A stretch of 6,286 nucleotides of DNA from CAYLLT01 sp964591605 (GCA_964591605.1 CAZQEN010000412.1:1-6286), one strand, 5' to 3'; numbered from the stretch's first letter, positions 1 through 6,286 are shown. The notes: generated from the letters alone by a model not told the origin. Numbers and translations are program-made.

Positions 1-50
1 GAAGGCCGGGCCTAGCGCAGACAACCGAAACCGTGTTACCGAAAAGGGCA

Positions 51-251
51 CTAGTTCGGGCACGCCGGCGGCTGGCCGGGTCCGCCCATGCAGTTGATGA
101 ACTGGGCAAGGTCCGCCGGGTCAACGTCCAGGTCCGCGTCGAGGTCCGCCTCTTCGCAGCCGGGGGCCGCCAGCACCGCTTCTCCCGAGAAGCAGAGCTG
201 CAGCCGGCCGTAGTCGCTCTGGTCGACGTCTTCATCGTCATCCAGGTCGCC
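51..251 (-). other. Dockerin type I-like double calcium-binding repeat with paired cysteines
   Basis: The last ~66 residues hold two EF-hand-like loops with the same acid spacing (Asp at 1, 3, 5, 7, 9 and 12): GDLDDDEDVDQSD (first Asp = residue 1079) and ADLDADLDVDPAD (first Asp = residue 1113). A helix-like segment follows each loop. Each repeat carries its own Cys pair: C1097/C1109 in CFSG...GC and C1131/C1141 in CMGG...AC. Dockerin-like repeats with this Asp pattern are known at the C-termini of secreted planctomycetal proteins, where no clostridial-type cellulosome is established. Calcium binding and a role in stability or surface attachment are therefore inferred. No C-terminal membrane helix or sorting tail is present. 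Confidence 0.75.
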
Positions 252-3200
252 CCGGATGCGGGATCTGCCGACCCGGAGGTTGTCGAAGTCGACGTAATGC
301 CCCGTCGTGTACTCCGACCCGATCCGCTCGAACCGGATCCGTCCGAGGGTGTCGCCGCCGGCGGTCGAGGCGTGACTGAGCGTGCCCATGTTCGCACCGT
401 TCAGGAAGAACGTGGAGGTGTTCGCGGCGGGGTCCATCCGCACGACAAGCTGGTCCCAGCCGCCGGTGAGCGGGTACGGCGCGGTCACGATGCCCGTGCC
501 GGCGATGCGCCCGCGGGCGGTGGTGGCCGTGCCGTAGAACCGCGCCAGGTTCGCCCCCGCCGCGTCGTCGAACCACACGCCCCACAGCGTGGCCGCCCCC
601 GGTCCGCTGTGGATCTTGAAGGAGGCGCGGATGTAGCCCGTGCCCGGATCCGCGCAGGAGACGGAGCGCATCGCCTCCAGCGTCGTGGTTCCCCCGAGAA
701 TGCGGACGGTATCTCCCAGCACCTGGATCTCACTGCCCGCCGAACCGCTCCAGCCGTCGTTGCCGCTCAGCGGACCGTCCGGGTACGTGAAGCTTTCGGA
801 GTAACACAGGCCGGCCGTCGGCGTGCCCGAGGCCGTCTCACCGCTCGAGTAGTACGGCGTGCAGTCGTAGGCGAACGCCGCGTAGTAATGCGTCACCCCG
901 TTGGTCAGCCCGGTGTGCGTGAAGTAGCCGCTCGATCCGGGCGCATCGGTCCGGTCGCAGACCGCCGCACCGTCGGCGATCGACGTGGGATACCGGTCCG
1001 TGCGATACACGACGATCGTGCCCCAGAAGTCCCCGTCGCTCGGGTTCCGCCAGCTCAGGACGTTCTGCCCGTCCCCCGGATTGACCGCAAACTGGATCAC
1101 CGCACCGGGCGGGTTCGTATCGCCGCCGGGGAATGTGCCCTTGATGATGTACGCACGCGGCCCCTGCGGCAGCGTCAAGGTCTGACCGGCGGCGAGTGTT
1201 CTCGAATCGACCACCGCGCCGGTCATCGGGTGGTAGACGTTGAAGCTCATCGCCCGCCGGGCCTGGAGCGTCAGACCGCCGCTGCGGATCCCCTGCGGAT
1301 AGCACACGAACTGGCTGCACTTGATGCCGCCGATGTTGCGGTGGCAGCCGGTGGCAGCTCCGCTGCGGCCGGGGTCGGTCCAGTACTGGTTGGCAAAGCC
1401 GTCGCAGTACACGGTGAACGGAGCGGACGCCTCCTTGCCATCATTGCGTGTCCAGCTCGCCATGTCAGGCGGCACGATCCCGCTCAGGAAGCGGTAGTCG
1501 TTCACACCGGCCATGTCCTCGAACCGGTAGTCCCCGCGCACGCCGGCCCGCGAATGGAAGACGTACACCGGCAGCCGGGCGATCCACGCGAAGCAGGCCG
1601 CGGACACCAGCTTGATCGGGTCCGTCTCGGAGTACACCGACGAGCCCGGCCCCACCGGTTCGTCGCTGCTGACCGGCGGTACGCCCAGGTTGACGGCGTC
1701 CTGCACCCGCCAGCAGTCGCGGACGTTGAACCAGCCTTCTTCCGTCGACTCGCGGGCAAAGTGCTCGGTGGCAATGTCGGCGGCGCTCCCCAGATACAGG
1801 TCCATCATGTCGGCGTTGGTGCCGTTCATCGACGTGATCGCCACGGGCACGTCCGTCCGCTCGGCCACGTACTGGCAGAGCGAGCGGAGATCGTTTCGCC
1901 CCTGCGGCCAGGGAAAGCCGGTCTGCCAGGCCTCGTTCGCGATCTCGATGTAGGCGATCTTGTGCTCGCGCCCTGCGATGAGATTCACGATCCGCTGGCA
2001 GTGGGCCTGACGGCCGGCGTAGGTCGGGAACGAGTCGCCCGCTCCGCCGAAGATCGTGACCTCGGTGCGCATGCCGTACCGGTCGTACGCGATGTCAATC
2101 ATGTCGCGGAACTGCTGGTCGTAGTCCGACCATTCGTTGGCGACCGAGCCGTGCGGGCAGGTGTAGGTGGAGGCGTTGATCTCGCGGCCCCACCAGTAGT
2201 CCTGGTCATCCGCGGCGGGCACCTCGGAGAGGATGCGCATGTGCTTGAAGCCGCGCGAGGCCATGAACGCCACGTCGCTCTCGAAGCGCTGGCGGTCGCG
2301 CCGGCAGAAGCCCAGCGCTTCCATGTAGGTGAAGCCCAGACTCAGGAATGGCCCCTCGCTGTCGCGAAGCGATTGCCCGCTCAGGCTCAGCAGCCCCCGG
2401 TTGGGCGGCGTGAACGCCGTGTCCACGCGGAACCAGTGATTGGAAGCCGTCCAGCCGGTCCAGCCGACGCCGTTCCCCAGCCGCAGCCAGACATAGTGGT
2501 TCGTCAGGTTCGCCAGCGAACCCGTGTCCGCGTAGTTCCGGACCGAGACCACCTGGCCCGAGTCCCAGACGATGCCCGTGTTCACGTCATTGCCGCTGGT
2601 GATGCGCACCTGGTACCGGTTGAACGTGGGCGTCCACGCCCACCGGACCCGCGTGGTGGACGTTTTGACGGTCTGACCTGCGCGCGGGTAGGTGATGACC
2701 GGCGTCGCCGGCAGCGACGTTTCGCGGTCCCAGACCTTCACGTTGCTGAAGACCGCATCCAGCGGCGCCCCCGACCATTCATCCATCCGGGCGCGGGCGA
2801 TGCGCACGCTGTGCCCGAAGGGCGACCAGCTTCCCGGCTCGGTCATCGTACGCAAGAGCACTCCGTCGCGGTACGTGCGGAAGACGCAGTTCCCCTGTCC
2901 GTCAGACTCCCATTCTTCGCGAATCACGTAGGTGGTGGCGGCGTTCCAGCTCAGGTTCGCCGTATCCGGCTCCTGATAGTTCGGGGCGATCACCAGCACC
3001 AGCTCAAACGCGTTGACCGCATTCTTGTAAGCGCTGTCGCAGCCGTTCTTGCGGATGAAGTGTTTGAAGGGGTTGTTGCGATAGCCGCCGTAGTTCGTAT
3101 CGGCGTTCTCGAACGTGTAGTCGTACATGTGGAAGAGTTCGGACTTGTCGGTCAGCCCCGGCCGGCATTCGTTGGGGTTGAGGCCCTTGACCGAGAACTC

Positions 3201-3482
3201 TACCGCGCCCTTGTACACGGTGTAGGGCAGATGCCAGTAGATCGCGTCTGCCTTGTTGGTGATCTTCCAGCCGCCGTCGGCGAACGTCCCCCCGATCTGG
3301 GCCCCGCCGGTCTGAGGCGCGATGGTGGATCCCTGCAGCGGGTCGTCCAGCACCAGTTGCTGCCCCGCGCACATCGCGGCGGCGGCCAGACACAGGCCCA
3401 CGCCGAGCGAACATGCAGGAAGGTCCAATGTGACAGGATTGAGGAGAAGGGCGGCGAAGCGAGTCGATCGGACGGAGCGCAT
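51..3482 (-). CDS. Secreted multi-module glycoside hydrolase-like protein with dockerin-like C-terminus
   Basis: This encodes 1143 aa from the ATG at 3482 and is probably an extracellular enzyme or lectin acting on polysaccharide; the substrate is unknown. Residues 1 to about 39 form a signal peptide (basic start, hydrophobic stretch, likely cut after AMCA). About 40-253 is a ConA/LamG-like beta sandwich. About 257-355 is an Ig/FN3-like module ending NHWFRVDT. About 379-690 looks like a TIM barrel: all eight strands can be traced, with YIEIANEAW on strand 4 (E517, acid/base) and PPVSSDEPVG on strand 7 (E608, nucleophile), the clan GH-A pattern. About 735-785 is a small beta domain (RRAMSFNVYHPMTG), as often follows such barrels. 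About 791-890 is FN3 (HTGLTNGVTHYYAAFAYD). About 894-1072 is a second LamG-like sandwich. About 1078-1143 is dockerin-like. An in-frame GTG at 3509 would add nine residues, but the ATG has the better ribosome site. The gene is divergent from its right neighbour. The GH family is unassigned; catalysis is inferred. Confidence 0.92.
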   Translation of the reverse strand: MRSVRSTRFAALLLNPVTLDLPACSLGVGLCLAAAAMCAGQQLVLDDPLQGSTIAPQTGGAQIGGTFADGGWKITNKADAIYWHLPYTVYKGAVEFSVKGLNPNECRPGLTDKSELFHMYDYTFENADTNYGGYRNNPFKHFIRKNGCDSAYKNAVNAFELVLVIAPNYQEPDTANLSWNAATTYVIREEWESDGQGNCVFRTYRDGVLLRTMTEPGSWSPFGHSVRIARARMDEWSGAPLDAVFSNVKVWDRETSLPATPVITYPRAGQTVKTSTTRVRWAWTPTFNRYQVRITSGNDVNTGIVWDSGQVVSVRNYADTGSLANLTNHYVWLRLGNGVGWTGWTASNHWFRVDTAFTPPNRGLLSLSGQSLRDSEGPFLSLGFTYMEALGFCRRDRQRFESDVAFMASRGFKHMRILSEVPAADDQDYWWGREINASTYTCPHGSVANEWSDYDQQFRDMIDIAYDRYGMRTEVTIFGGAGDSFPTYAGRQAHCQRIVNLIAGREHKIAYIEIANEAWQTGFPWPQGRNDLRSLCQYVAERTDVPVAITSMNGTNADMMDLYLGSAADIATEHFARESTEEGWFNVRDCWRVQDAVNLGVPPVSSDEPVGPGSSVYSETDPIKLVSAACFAWIARLPVYVFHSRAGVRGDYRFEDMAGVNDYRFLSGIVPPDMASWTRNDGKEASAPFTVYCDGFANQYWTDPGRSGAATGCHRNIGGIKCSQFVCYPQGIRSGGLTLQARRAMSFNVYHPMTGAVVDSRTLAAGQTLTLPQGPRAYIIKGTFPGGDTNPPGAVIQFAVNPGDGQNVLSWRNPSDGDFWGTIVVYRTDRYPTSIADGAAVCDRTDAPGSSGYFTHTGLTNGVTHYYAAFAYDCTPYYSSGETASGTPTAGLCYSESFTYPDGPLSGNDGWSGSAGSEIQVLGDTVRILGGTTTLEAMRSVSCADPGTGYIRASFKIHSGPGAATLWGVWFDDAAGANLARFYGTATTARGRIAGTGIVTAPYPLTGGWDQLVVRMDPAANTSTFFLNGANMGTLSHASTAGGDTLGRIRFERIGSEYTTGHYVDFDNLRVGRSRIRGDLDDDEDVDQSDYGRLQLCFSGEAVLAAPGCEEADLDADLDVDPADLAQFINCMGGPGQPPACPN
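1548..2348 (-). other. Clan GH-A-like (beta/alpha)8 barrel within the secreted protein
   Basis: This is the barrel core, residues about 379-645 of the ATG-initiated protein. Candidate strands in order are FLSLGFT (379-385), HMRIL (414-418), TEVTIFG (473-479), YIEIANE (511-517), VAITS (547-551), DIATEHF (569-575), PVSSDEP (603-609) and VYVFHSR (639-645). N516-E517 at the end of strand 4 is the classic Asn-Glu pair of clan GH-A; its Glu codon lies at 1932-1934. E608 at the end of strand 7 (codon 1659-1661) is the expected nucleophile, 91 residues later. H574 on strand 6 is also where these families often keep an aromatic or His residue. The motifs are visible in the sequence; activity and the strand assignment are inferred. 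I cannot place it in a numbered GH family by eye. Confidence 0.68.
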
Positions 3483-3490
3483 GGGCAAAA

Positions 3491-3495
3491 CTCCC
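3491..3495 (-). promoter_or_regulatory. Ribosome binding site that decides the start of the secreted glycosidase-like gene
   Basis: On the minus strand GGGAG lies 8 bases before the ATG at 3482-3480, ideal spacing. The upstream in-frame GTG at 3509 would put this motif inside the coding sequence and has no comparable motif of its own. The ATG start also gives a normal signal peptide beginning MRSVRSTR, with positive charges ahead of the hydrophobic stretch. I therefore prefer 3482 over 3509. Confidence 0.7.
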
Positions 3496-3553
3496 GGTTG
3501 TGCCGGCACGGCAGTGGCCAGACTGCAGAGCAGCGGTCCTGCGACCCGGACGC

Positions 3554-3570
3554 GGCGCGGCTGCCGCGCC
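3554..3570. repeat. Perfect GC hairpin in the leader of the secreted-protein gene
   Basis: GGCGCGG, loop CTG, CCGCGCC gives a 7-bp all-GC stem with a 3-base loop. It is followed on the plus strand by C-runs and not by T, so it does not look like an intrinsic terminator for either direction. If the minus-strand transcript starts near 3634, the hairpin lies in its 5' untranslated region, about 70 bases before the ATG. It could affect translation or stability, or be chance in GC-rich DNA. Confidence 0.4.
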
Positions 3571-3640
3571 CCAACCCCCCAGGCCGTTGCCCCAACCGAC
3601 GGGACCCATGCGGCCGTCCCTCGACCGCCCGTCAGCCACT

Positions 3641-3670
3641 ACTGTACCAAATCGGCAACAGCCCTGTCCA
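3641..3670 (-). promoter_or_regulatory. Candidate sigma70-type promoter for the secreted glycosidase-like gene
   Basis: On the minus strand TGGACA (3670-3665; five of six match TTGACA) is followed after 18 bases by TACAGT (3646-3641; four of six match TATAAT). This is one of the less GC-rich patches of the intergenic region. It would start a transcript near 3634 with a leader of about 150 bases. The match is modest, the promoter consensus of this organism is unknown, and no alternative was scored by computation. Confidence 0.25.
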
Positions 3671-3970
3671 AAGTACCGAATCCCGGCGTTCCCCCTGGGG
3701 TGCACCAGCCCTGCGGCATGACGATCGCCCCAGGTCCCCTTCCGGTCCCCCTGCTCCTGCGAATCTGGGGCTCTTTCAGCGTGATGATGGCCCCTCCTGC
3801 AATTCCCGGGCCGATGCGTCCGGATTTCAGGGTAACTATTCCCGGCCGCCGGCGTCTGAAGAGACAGACCAAACCGTCAGGTCCACACCGGACCGGGTCG
3901 AGCCGCGGGGTGGCGCACAGGGGCGCACGGCTGGGTTCCCGGGATTCCCCGCGCTCAGAGGAAAAAAATC

Positions 3971-4738
3971 ATGGGAAGAATCACAAAAGCCTGCCTGATC
4001 GGCTCTTTAACCCTCTTATCGCTGTTTATTGCCTACCAGAAGGCCCCCCAGCTCGGCCTGCGGGCCGAGGTTGCCGCCGGACGTCTGGCCTGGCACGCGG
4101 TTCCGGTCGCCGCATTCACCCCCGGCCGCTTCGACGGCCCCACCGCCTCGATCCAGCTCGGCGCGGCAAGCCTGAAGATCCCCCGGGCGTCGCTGCCCAG
4201 GCCCGACAGCCAGGACTGGGAGAACTACGCCAACGACCACATCCTGCGGGTCCGCATCGGGCAGGTCATCCTGGTCGCCTGGGCGCCGGCGGCCGATGCC
4301 CTGCCCTGCTACCGGGATCTCCTCGATCCCCGCTACAACATGGACGGCGTGCCGCCGGACATCGTCGGCCTCATCGCGGCCGCGTATACCGCCGATGCCC
4401 GACACGTCTCGCTGCTCGCCTCCCGCGGCGAGGGCTGCCGCCTGCGGCAGCTCCTGAACGTCCGCCAGGCGCTGCGCCGGGACGTGGAGAGTGCGGAGAT
4501 CCTGCGCAGCGATACCATCAAGGGTGTGCTGACCACCCGGATCTGCGATGATGGGGACCGCATCCTGGTGTTCGAGTACTACTCGCTGGACGAGGCGCTG
4601 TGCGGCAGCGCGATGCTCATCGTCAAACCGGGCGGGCCGCAGGACGTGGAGCTCGCGCGGGCCCTGGTCGGATCCATCCGACTGCCATATGCTCCTGATA
4701 CCTTCAACCAGGTTCGGGAACTGGCCGCCCGCGACTGA
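3971..4738 (+). CDS. Unrecognised membrane-anchored or secreted protein, 255 aa
   Basis: I do not recognise a family. Residues 1-7 are short and basic (MGRITKA) and residues 8-22 form one hydrophobic segment (CLIGSLTLLSLFIAY). There is no clear signal-peptidase site after it, so an N-terminal anchor with the rest outside the cytoplasm is likely. The body is mixed alpha/beta: a strand-rich part about 58-105 (ASIQLGAASLKI, ILRVRIGQVILVAW), a helical middle about 128-176, and beta strands about 184-218 (ILVFEYYS, SAMLIVKP). It ends with a helix and the motif LARALVGSIRLP (228-239). That ending recalls PsbP/Mog1-like sandwich proteins, but this is only a loose resemblance. Cysteines are C8, C113, C156, C192 and C211. 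A GAGG (3958-3961) sits 9 bases before the ATG. The first ~20 codons are richer in A/T and the rest strongly GC at third positions, supporting both the start and the reading frame. It is divergent from the glycosidase-like gene and convergent with trpB2. Confidence 0.85.
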   Translation: MGRITKACLIGSLTLLSLFIAYQKAPQLGLRAEVAAGRLAWHAVPVAAFTPGRFDGPTASIQLGAASLKIPRASLPRPDSQDWENYANDHILRVRIGQVILVAWAPAADALPCYRDLLDPRYNMDGVPPDIVGLIAAAYTADARHVSLLASRGEGCRLRQLLNVRQALRRDVESAEILRSDTIKGVLTTRICDDGDRILVFEYYSLDEALCGSAMLIVKPGGPQDVELARALVGSIRLPYAPDTFNQVRELAARD

Positions 4739-4741
4739 TCA

Positions 4742-4756
4742 CCGGCCGCATGCCGG
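4742..4756. terminator. Possible small bidirectional hairpin between convergent genes
   Basis: CCGGC, loop CGCAT, GCCGG forms a 5-bp stem with a 5-base loop. It lies inside the 27-base gap between the convergent stop codons of the 255-aa gene and trpB2. Position and symmetry suit a shared terminator, but the stem is short and no T-tract follows on either strand, so Rho-dependent ending or chance are equally possible. Confidence 0.3.
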
Positions 4757-4765
4757 CGTTCGCGG

Positions 4766-6121
4766 TCAACCGACCACCGGCAGATCCTTCATCGCTTCTT
4801 CGATCTGGTGCTGCGGGTACTCGTAGTCCTCAAGGTCGTCGGACAGGTACCTCTCGTAGGAACCCAGGTCGCAGATGCCGTGCCCGCTCAGGTTGAACAG
4901 GATGCACTCTTCCTTGCCCGAGTTGCGGCAGCGGATGGCTTCATCGATGGCGACCCGCACGGCGTGGGCGGTCTCGGGGGCGGGAATGATCCCCTCGGTG
5001 GCCGCAAAGAGCTGGGCCGCCTCGAACACCGGGTTCTGATACACGGCCACGGGCTCGACGATCTTGAGCTCGGCACACAGGCTCACCAGCGGCGCCATCC
5101 CGTGATAGCGCAGCCCGCCCGCATGGATGCCCGCCGGCACGAAGCCGTGGCCCAGCGTGTACATCTTGAGGAGCGGCGTGAGCTTGGTCGTGTCGCCGAA
5201 GTCGTAGCGGTACTGGCCCCTGCTCATGCTCGGACAGGCGCGGGGCTCGGCGGTCAGGAAGCGGATCGGCTTGCCCGAGAGCTTGCGCGGGATGAACGGA
5301 AACGCCAGGCCGGCGAAGTTGCTGCCGCCCCCCACGCACCCGATGACCACGTCCGGCTCGTCGCCGGCCAGTTCCATCTGCTTCTGCGCTTCCAGCCCGA
5401 TCACGCTCTGATGCAGCATCACGTGATTGAGCACGCTCCCGAGGGCGTAGTTCGTATCCTCCCGCCCGGCGGCCTCCTCGACCGCCTCGCTGATCGCGAT
5501 GCCCAGGCTGCCCGGGCACTGCGGGTCCGCATCCAGCACCTGCCGGCCCGCCTTCGTCTCGCGGGTCGGGCTGGGCAGCACCGTCGCCCCCCACAGGTTC
5601 ATCATGGCCTTGCGGTACGGTTTCTGCTCGTAGCTGACCTTGACCATGTAGACCTTGCATTCCATGCCCAGCAGCGTGCAGGCGAAGGCCAGGGACGAAC
5701 CCCATTGCCCGGCCCCCGTCTCGGTGACCAGGCGCTTGATGCCCTCGCGCTTGTTGTAATAGGCCTGGGCGATCGCCGTGTTGGGCTTGTGGCTGCCGGG
5801 CGGACTGCCGCTCTCGTCCTTGAAGTAGATCCGGGCCGGGGTCTTGATCGCCCTCTCGAGGTTGCGGGCGCGAACCAGCGGCGTCGGGCGCCAGATGGAC
5901 AGAACCTCGAGCACTTCCTGGGGAATCTCGATCCACCGCTCGCGGCTGATCTCCTGGTCGATGAGGGCCCTGGCGAAGATCTGGTGCAGCGCCTCCGGCG
6001 GGAGCGGTTCGTGCGTGGCCGGGTTCAGCGGCGGCGGGCAGGGTTTGGGCAGATCCGCCTGAAGGTTGTACCACGCCCGGGGCAGCTCTTTCGGCGACAG
6101 GATGATGCGTTTGGTATCCAT
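4766..6121 (-). CDS. trpB: Tryptophan synthase beta chain, TrpB2 type (PLP-dependent)
   Basis: This 451-aa cytoplasmic fold-type II PLP enzyme makes L-tryptophan from indole and a serine-type donor by beta-replacement. The N-terminal extension (about 1-65, with PRAWYNLQADLPKPCPP) and the overall length mark the TrpB2 branch rather than the shorter canonical TrpB1. Visible active-site elements are the PLP lysine K112 in GSHKPNTA, catalytic E134 in ETGAGQWG, the phosphate loop GGGSN (264-268), E292 in TAEPRACP and LSGHG (411-415) near the cofactor ring. The protein looks intact. GAGG (6130-6133) lies 8 bases before the ATG, inside an inverted repeat. No trpA or other trp gene lies in the window, and the gene converges on its neighbour. 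TrpB2 enzymes are often unlinked to trpA and are thought to salvage free indole; some archaeal members prefer O-phosphoserine. The substrate here is not known. Confidence 0.96.
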   Translation of the reverse strand: MDTKRIILSPKELPRAWYNLQADLPKPCPPPLNPATHEPLPPEALHQIFARALIDQEISRERWIEIPQEVLEVLSIWRPTPLVRARNLERAIKTPARIYFKDESGSPPGSHKPNTAIAQAYYNKREGIKRLVTETGAGQWGSSLAFACTLLGMECKVYMVKVSYEQKPYRKAMMNLWGATVLPSPTRETKAGRQVLDADPQCPGSLGIAISEAVEEAAGREDTNYALGSVLNHVMLHQSVIGLEAQKQMELAGDEPDVVIGCVGGGSNFAGLAFPFIPRKLSGKPIRFLTAEPRACPSMSRGQYRYDFGDTTKLTPLLKMYTLGHGFVPAGIHAGGLRYHGMAPLVSLCAELKIVEPVAVYQNPVFEAAQLFAATEGIIPAPETAHAVRVAIDEAIRCRNSGKEECILFNLSGHGICDLGSYERYLSDDLEDYEYPQHQIEEAMKDLPVVG

Positions 6122-6122
6122 G

Positions 6123-6137
6123 TTGTGAACCTCACAA
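6123..6137 (-). promoter_or_regulatory. Inverted repeat over the trpB2 ribosome binding site
   Basis: TTGTGA, centre of 3, TCACAA is a perfect 6-bp inverted repeat. In the minus-strand mRNA it reads UUGUGA-GGU-UCACAA, with one C before the AUG. The GAGG ribosome site lies half in the stem and half in the loop, so folding would hide it. As DNA it could be an operator for a dimeric repressor. It is not a CRP site, whose half-sites TGTGA/TCACA are 6 bases apart. A second pairing overlaps it: TGTTGT (6151-6146) can pair with ACAACA (6126-6121), which includes the A of the start codon. The repeat is visible; the regulatory role is inferred. Confidence 0.45.
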
Positions 6138-6218
6138 GTTGCGAAACAACAGAAGCGAAACCTTCCGCGAGCCGATGTACTCTACCCGATTCCCGCCGCA
6201 AACGCGAGCGGCCCCGCC

Positions 6219-6247
6219 GCCACGAATCGACGGGGGGTGCGTGTCAA
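6219..6247 (-). promoter_or_regulatory. Weak candidate promoter for trpB2
   Basis: A perfect TTGACA lies on the minus strand at 6247-6242. The hexamer 17 bases downstream (CGTGGC, 6224-6219) is a poor -10, and nearby shifts are no better. TAGAGT (minus strand, around 6185-6180) is a better -10 but has no good -35. I see no trp leader peptide rich in Trp codons, and no T-box, in the 165 bases before the gene. Confidence 0.2.
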
Positions 6248-6286
6248 GGTAGGCGGGTGGCATGGGCAGCATGCATTCGCAACTGC

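Larger units (their letters stand above)
3483..3970. other. Divergent intergenic region, no convincing gene
   Basis: These 488 bases separate the divergent starts of the glycosidase-like gene and the 255-aa gene, and must carry both promoters. It contains a 7-bp GC hairpin (3554-3570), a C/G-rich tract (3569-3597) and a candidate minus-strand promoter (3641-3670). It also has two short inverted repeats: GTCTG with CAGAC (3854-3858 and 3865-3869) and GGTCC with GGACC (3880-3884 and 3890-3894). A direct repeat of GGCGCAC occurs at 3912-3918 and 3922-3928. Open frames here are Pro/Arg/Gly-rich or lack a ribosome site, as expected for chance frames in GC-rich DNA. No tRNA, riboswitch or known RNA is recognisable by eye. 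Confidence 0.6.

Noticed and set aside
1..50. Terminator after the large secreted gene
   Set aside because: The GGCCCGGCC symmetry at the left edge leaves only a one-base loop and has no T-tract; no credible hairpin is seen in these 50 bases.
3483..3509. GTG start at 3509 for the large secreted protein
   Set aside because: The ATG at 3482 has GGGAG at 8 bases and gives a standard signal peptide. The GTG form would add nine residues (MPAQPGVLP) ahead of the charged region.
3639..3872. Possible 77-codon minus-strand gene upstream of the secreted-protein gene
   Set aside because: It needs a TTG start with no ribosome site, is Gly/Arg/Pro-rich, and overlaps the candidate promoter. An AGGAGG-like motif inside it (minus strand, near 3791-3798) is followed by ATC codons, not a start.
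3679..3945. Recurrent TTCCCGG-like words (near 3681, 3802, 3838, 3936)
   Set aside because: Spacing is irregular and the words are short and GC-rich, so chance is the simplest explanation; not a convincing operator array or CRISPR repeat.
33..3998. Open frame of 1321 codons on the plus strand, antisense to the large secreted gene
   Set aside because: Its product is Arg/Val/His/Ala/Pro-rich with no domain, signal or ribosome site, and it mirrors the real minus-strand gene. Long antisense frames are expected opposite GC-rich genes with strong third-position bias.
4941..6074. Second long minus-strand frame (377 codons) inside trpB2
   Set aside because: It is a shifted frame of the trpB2 gene, with Arg/Gly/Ala-rich low-complexity product and none of the TrpB motifs.
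6123..6137. CRP/FNR-type binding site at TTGTGA...TCACAA
   Set aside because: Half-sites are separated by 3 bases rather than the 6 of a CRP site, and the position directly over the start codon does not fit an activator.

Overview
The window is GC-rich (clearly above 60% by eye) and holds three complete protein genes, no RNA genes, no mobile elements and no CRISPR. The best clue to the organism is the C-terminus of the largest protein. It carries two Asp-rich EF-hand-like repeats of the 'dockerin type I' style, each with its own cysteine pair, which are common at the ends of large secreted proteins of Planctomycetota (Phycisphaerae and relatives). A free-living planctomycete or a related metagenomic bacterium fits best. 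This is inferred from protein style, not from a marker gene.

Layout. Positions 51-3482 (minus strand) encode a secreted multi-module protein of 1143 aa. In order it has a signal peptide, a concanavalin/LamG-like sandwich, an Ig/FN3-like module, a (beta/alpha)8 barrel with the two glutamates expected of a clan GH-A retaining glycosidase, a small beta domain, an FN3 module, a second LamG-like sandwich and the dockerin-like tail. A 488-base divergent intergenic region (3483-3970) follows. It holds a candidate minus-strand promoter, a strong GC hairpin and a G-rich tract, but no convincing gene. Positions 3971-4738 (plus strand) encode a 255-aa unrecognised protein with an N-terminal membrane segment. 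It converges, with a 27-base gap, on a TrpB2-type tryptophan synthase beta chain at 4766-6121 (minus strand). The last 165 bases are the leader of that gene and contain a perfect inverted repeat placed over its ribosome binding site.

How the genes relate. They are not an operon: the first two are divergent and the last two convergent, so each probably has its own promoter. The large protein is probably an extracellular polysaccharide-degrading or glycan-binding enzyme. The TrpB2 is a cytoplasmic PLP enzyme of tryptophan synthesis or indole salvage. The membrane-anchored protein has no evident link to either. I see no clear new multi-gene system. The items most worth a second look are the module order and unassigned family of the glycosidase, and the hairpin that occludes the trpB2 ribosome binding site.
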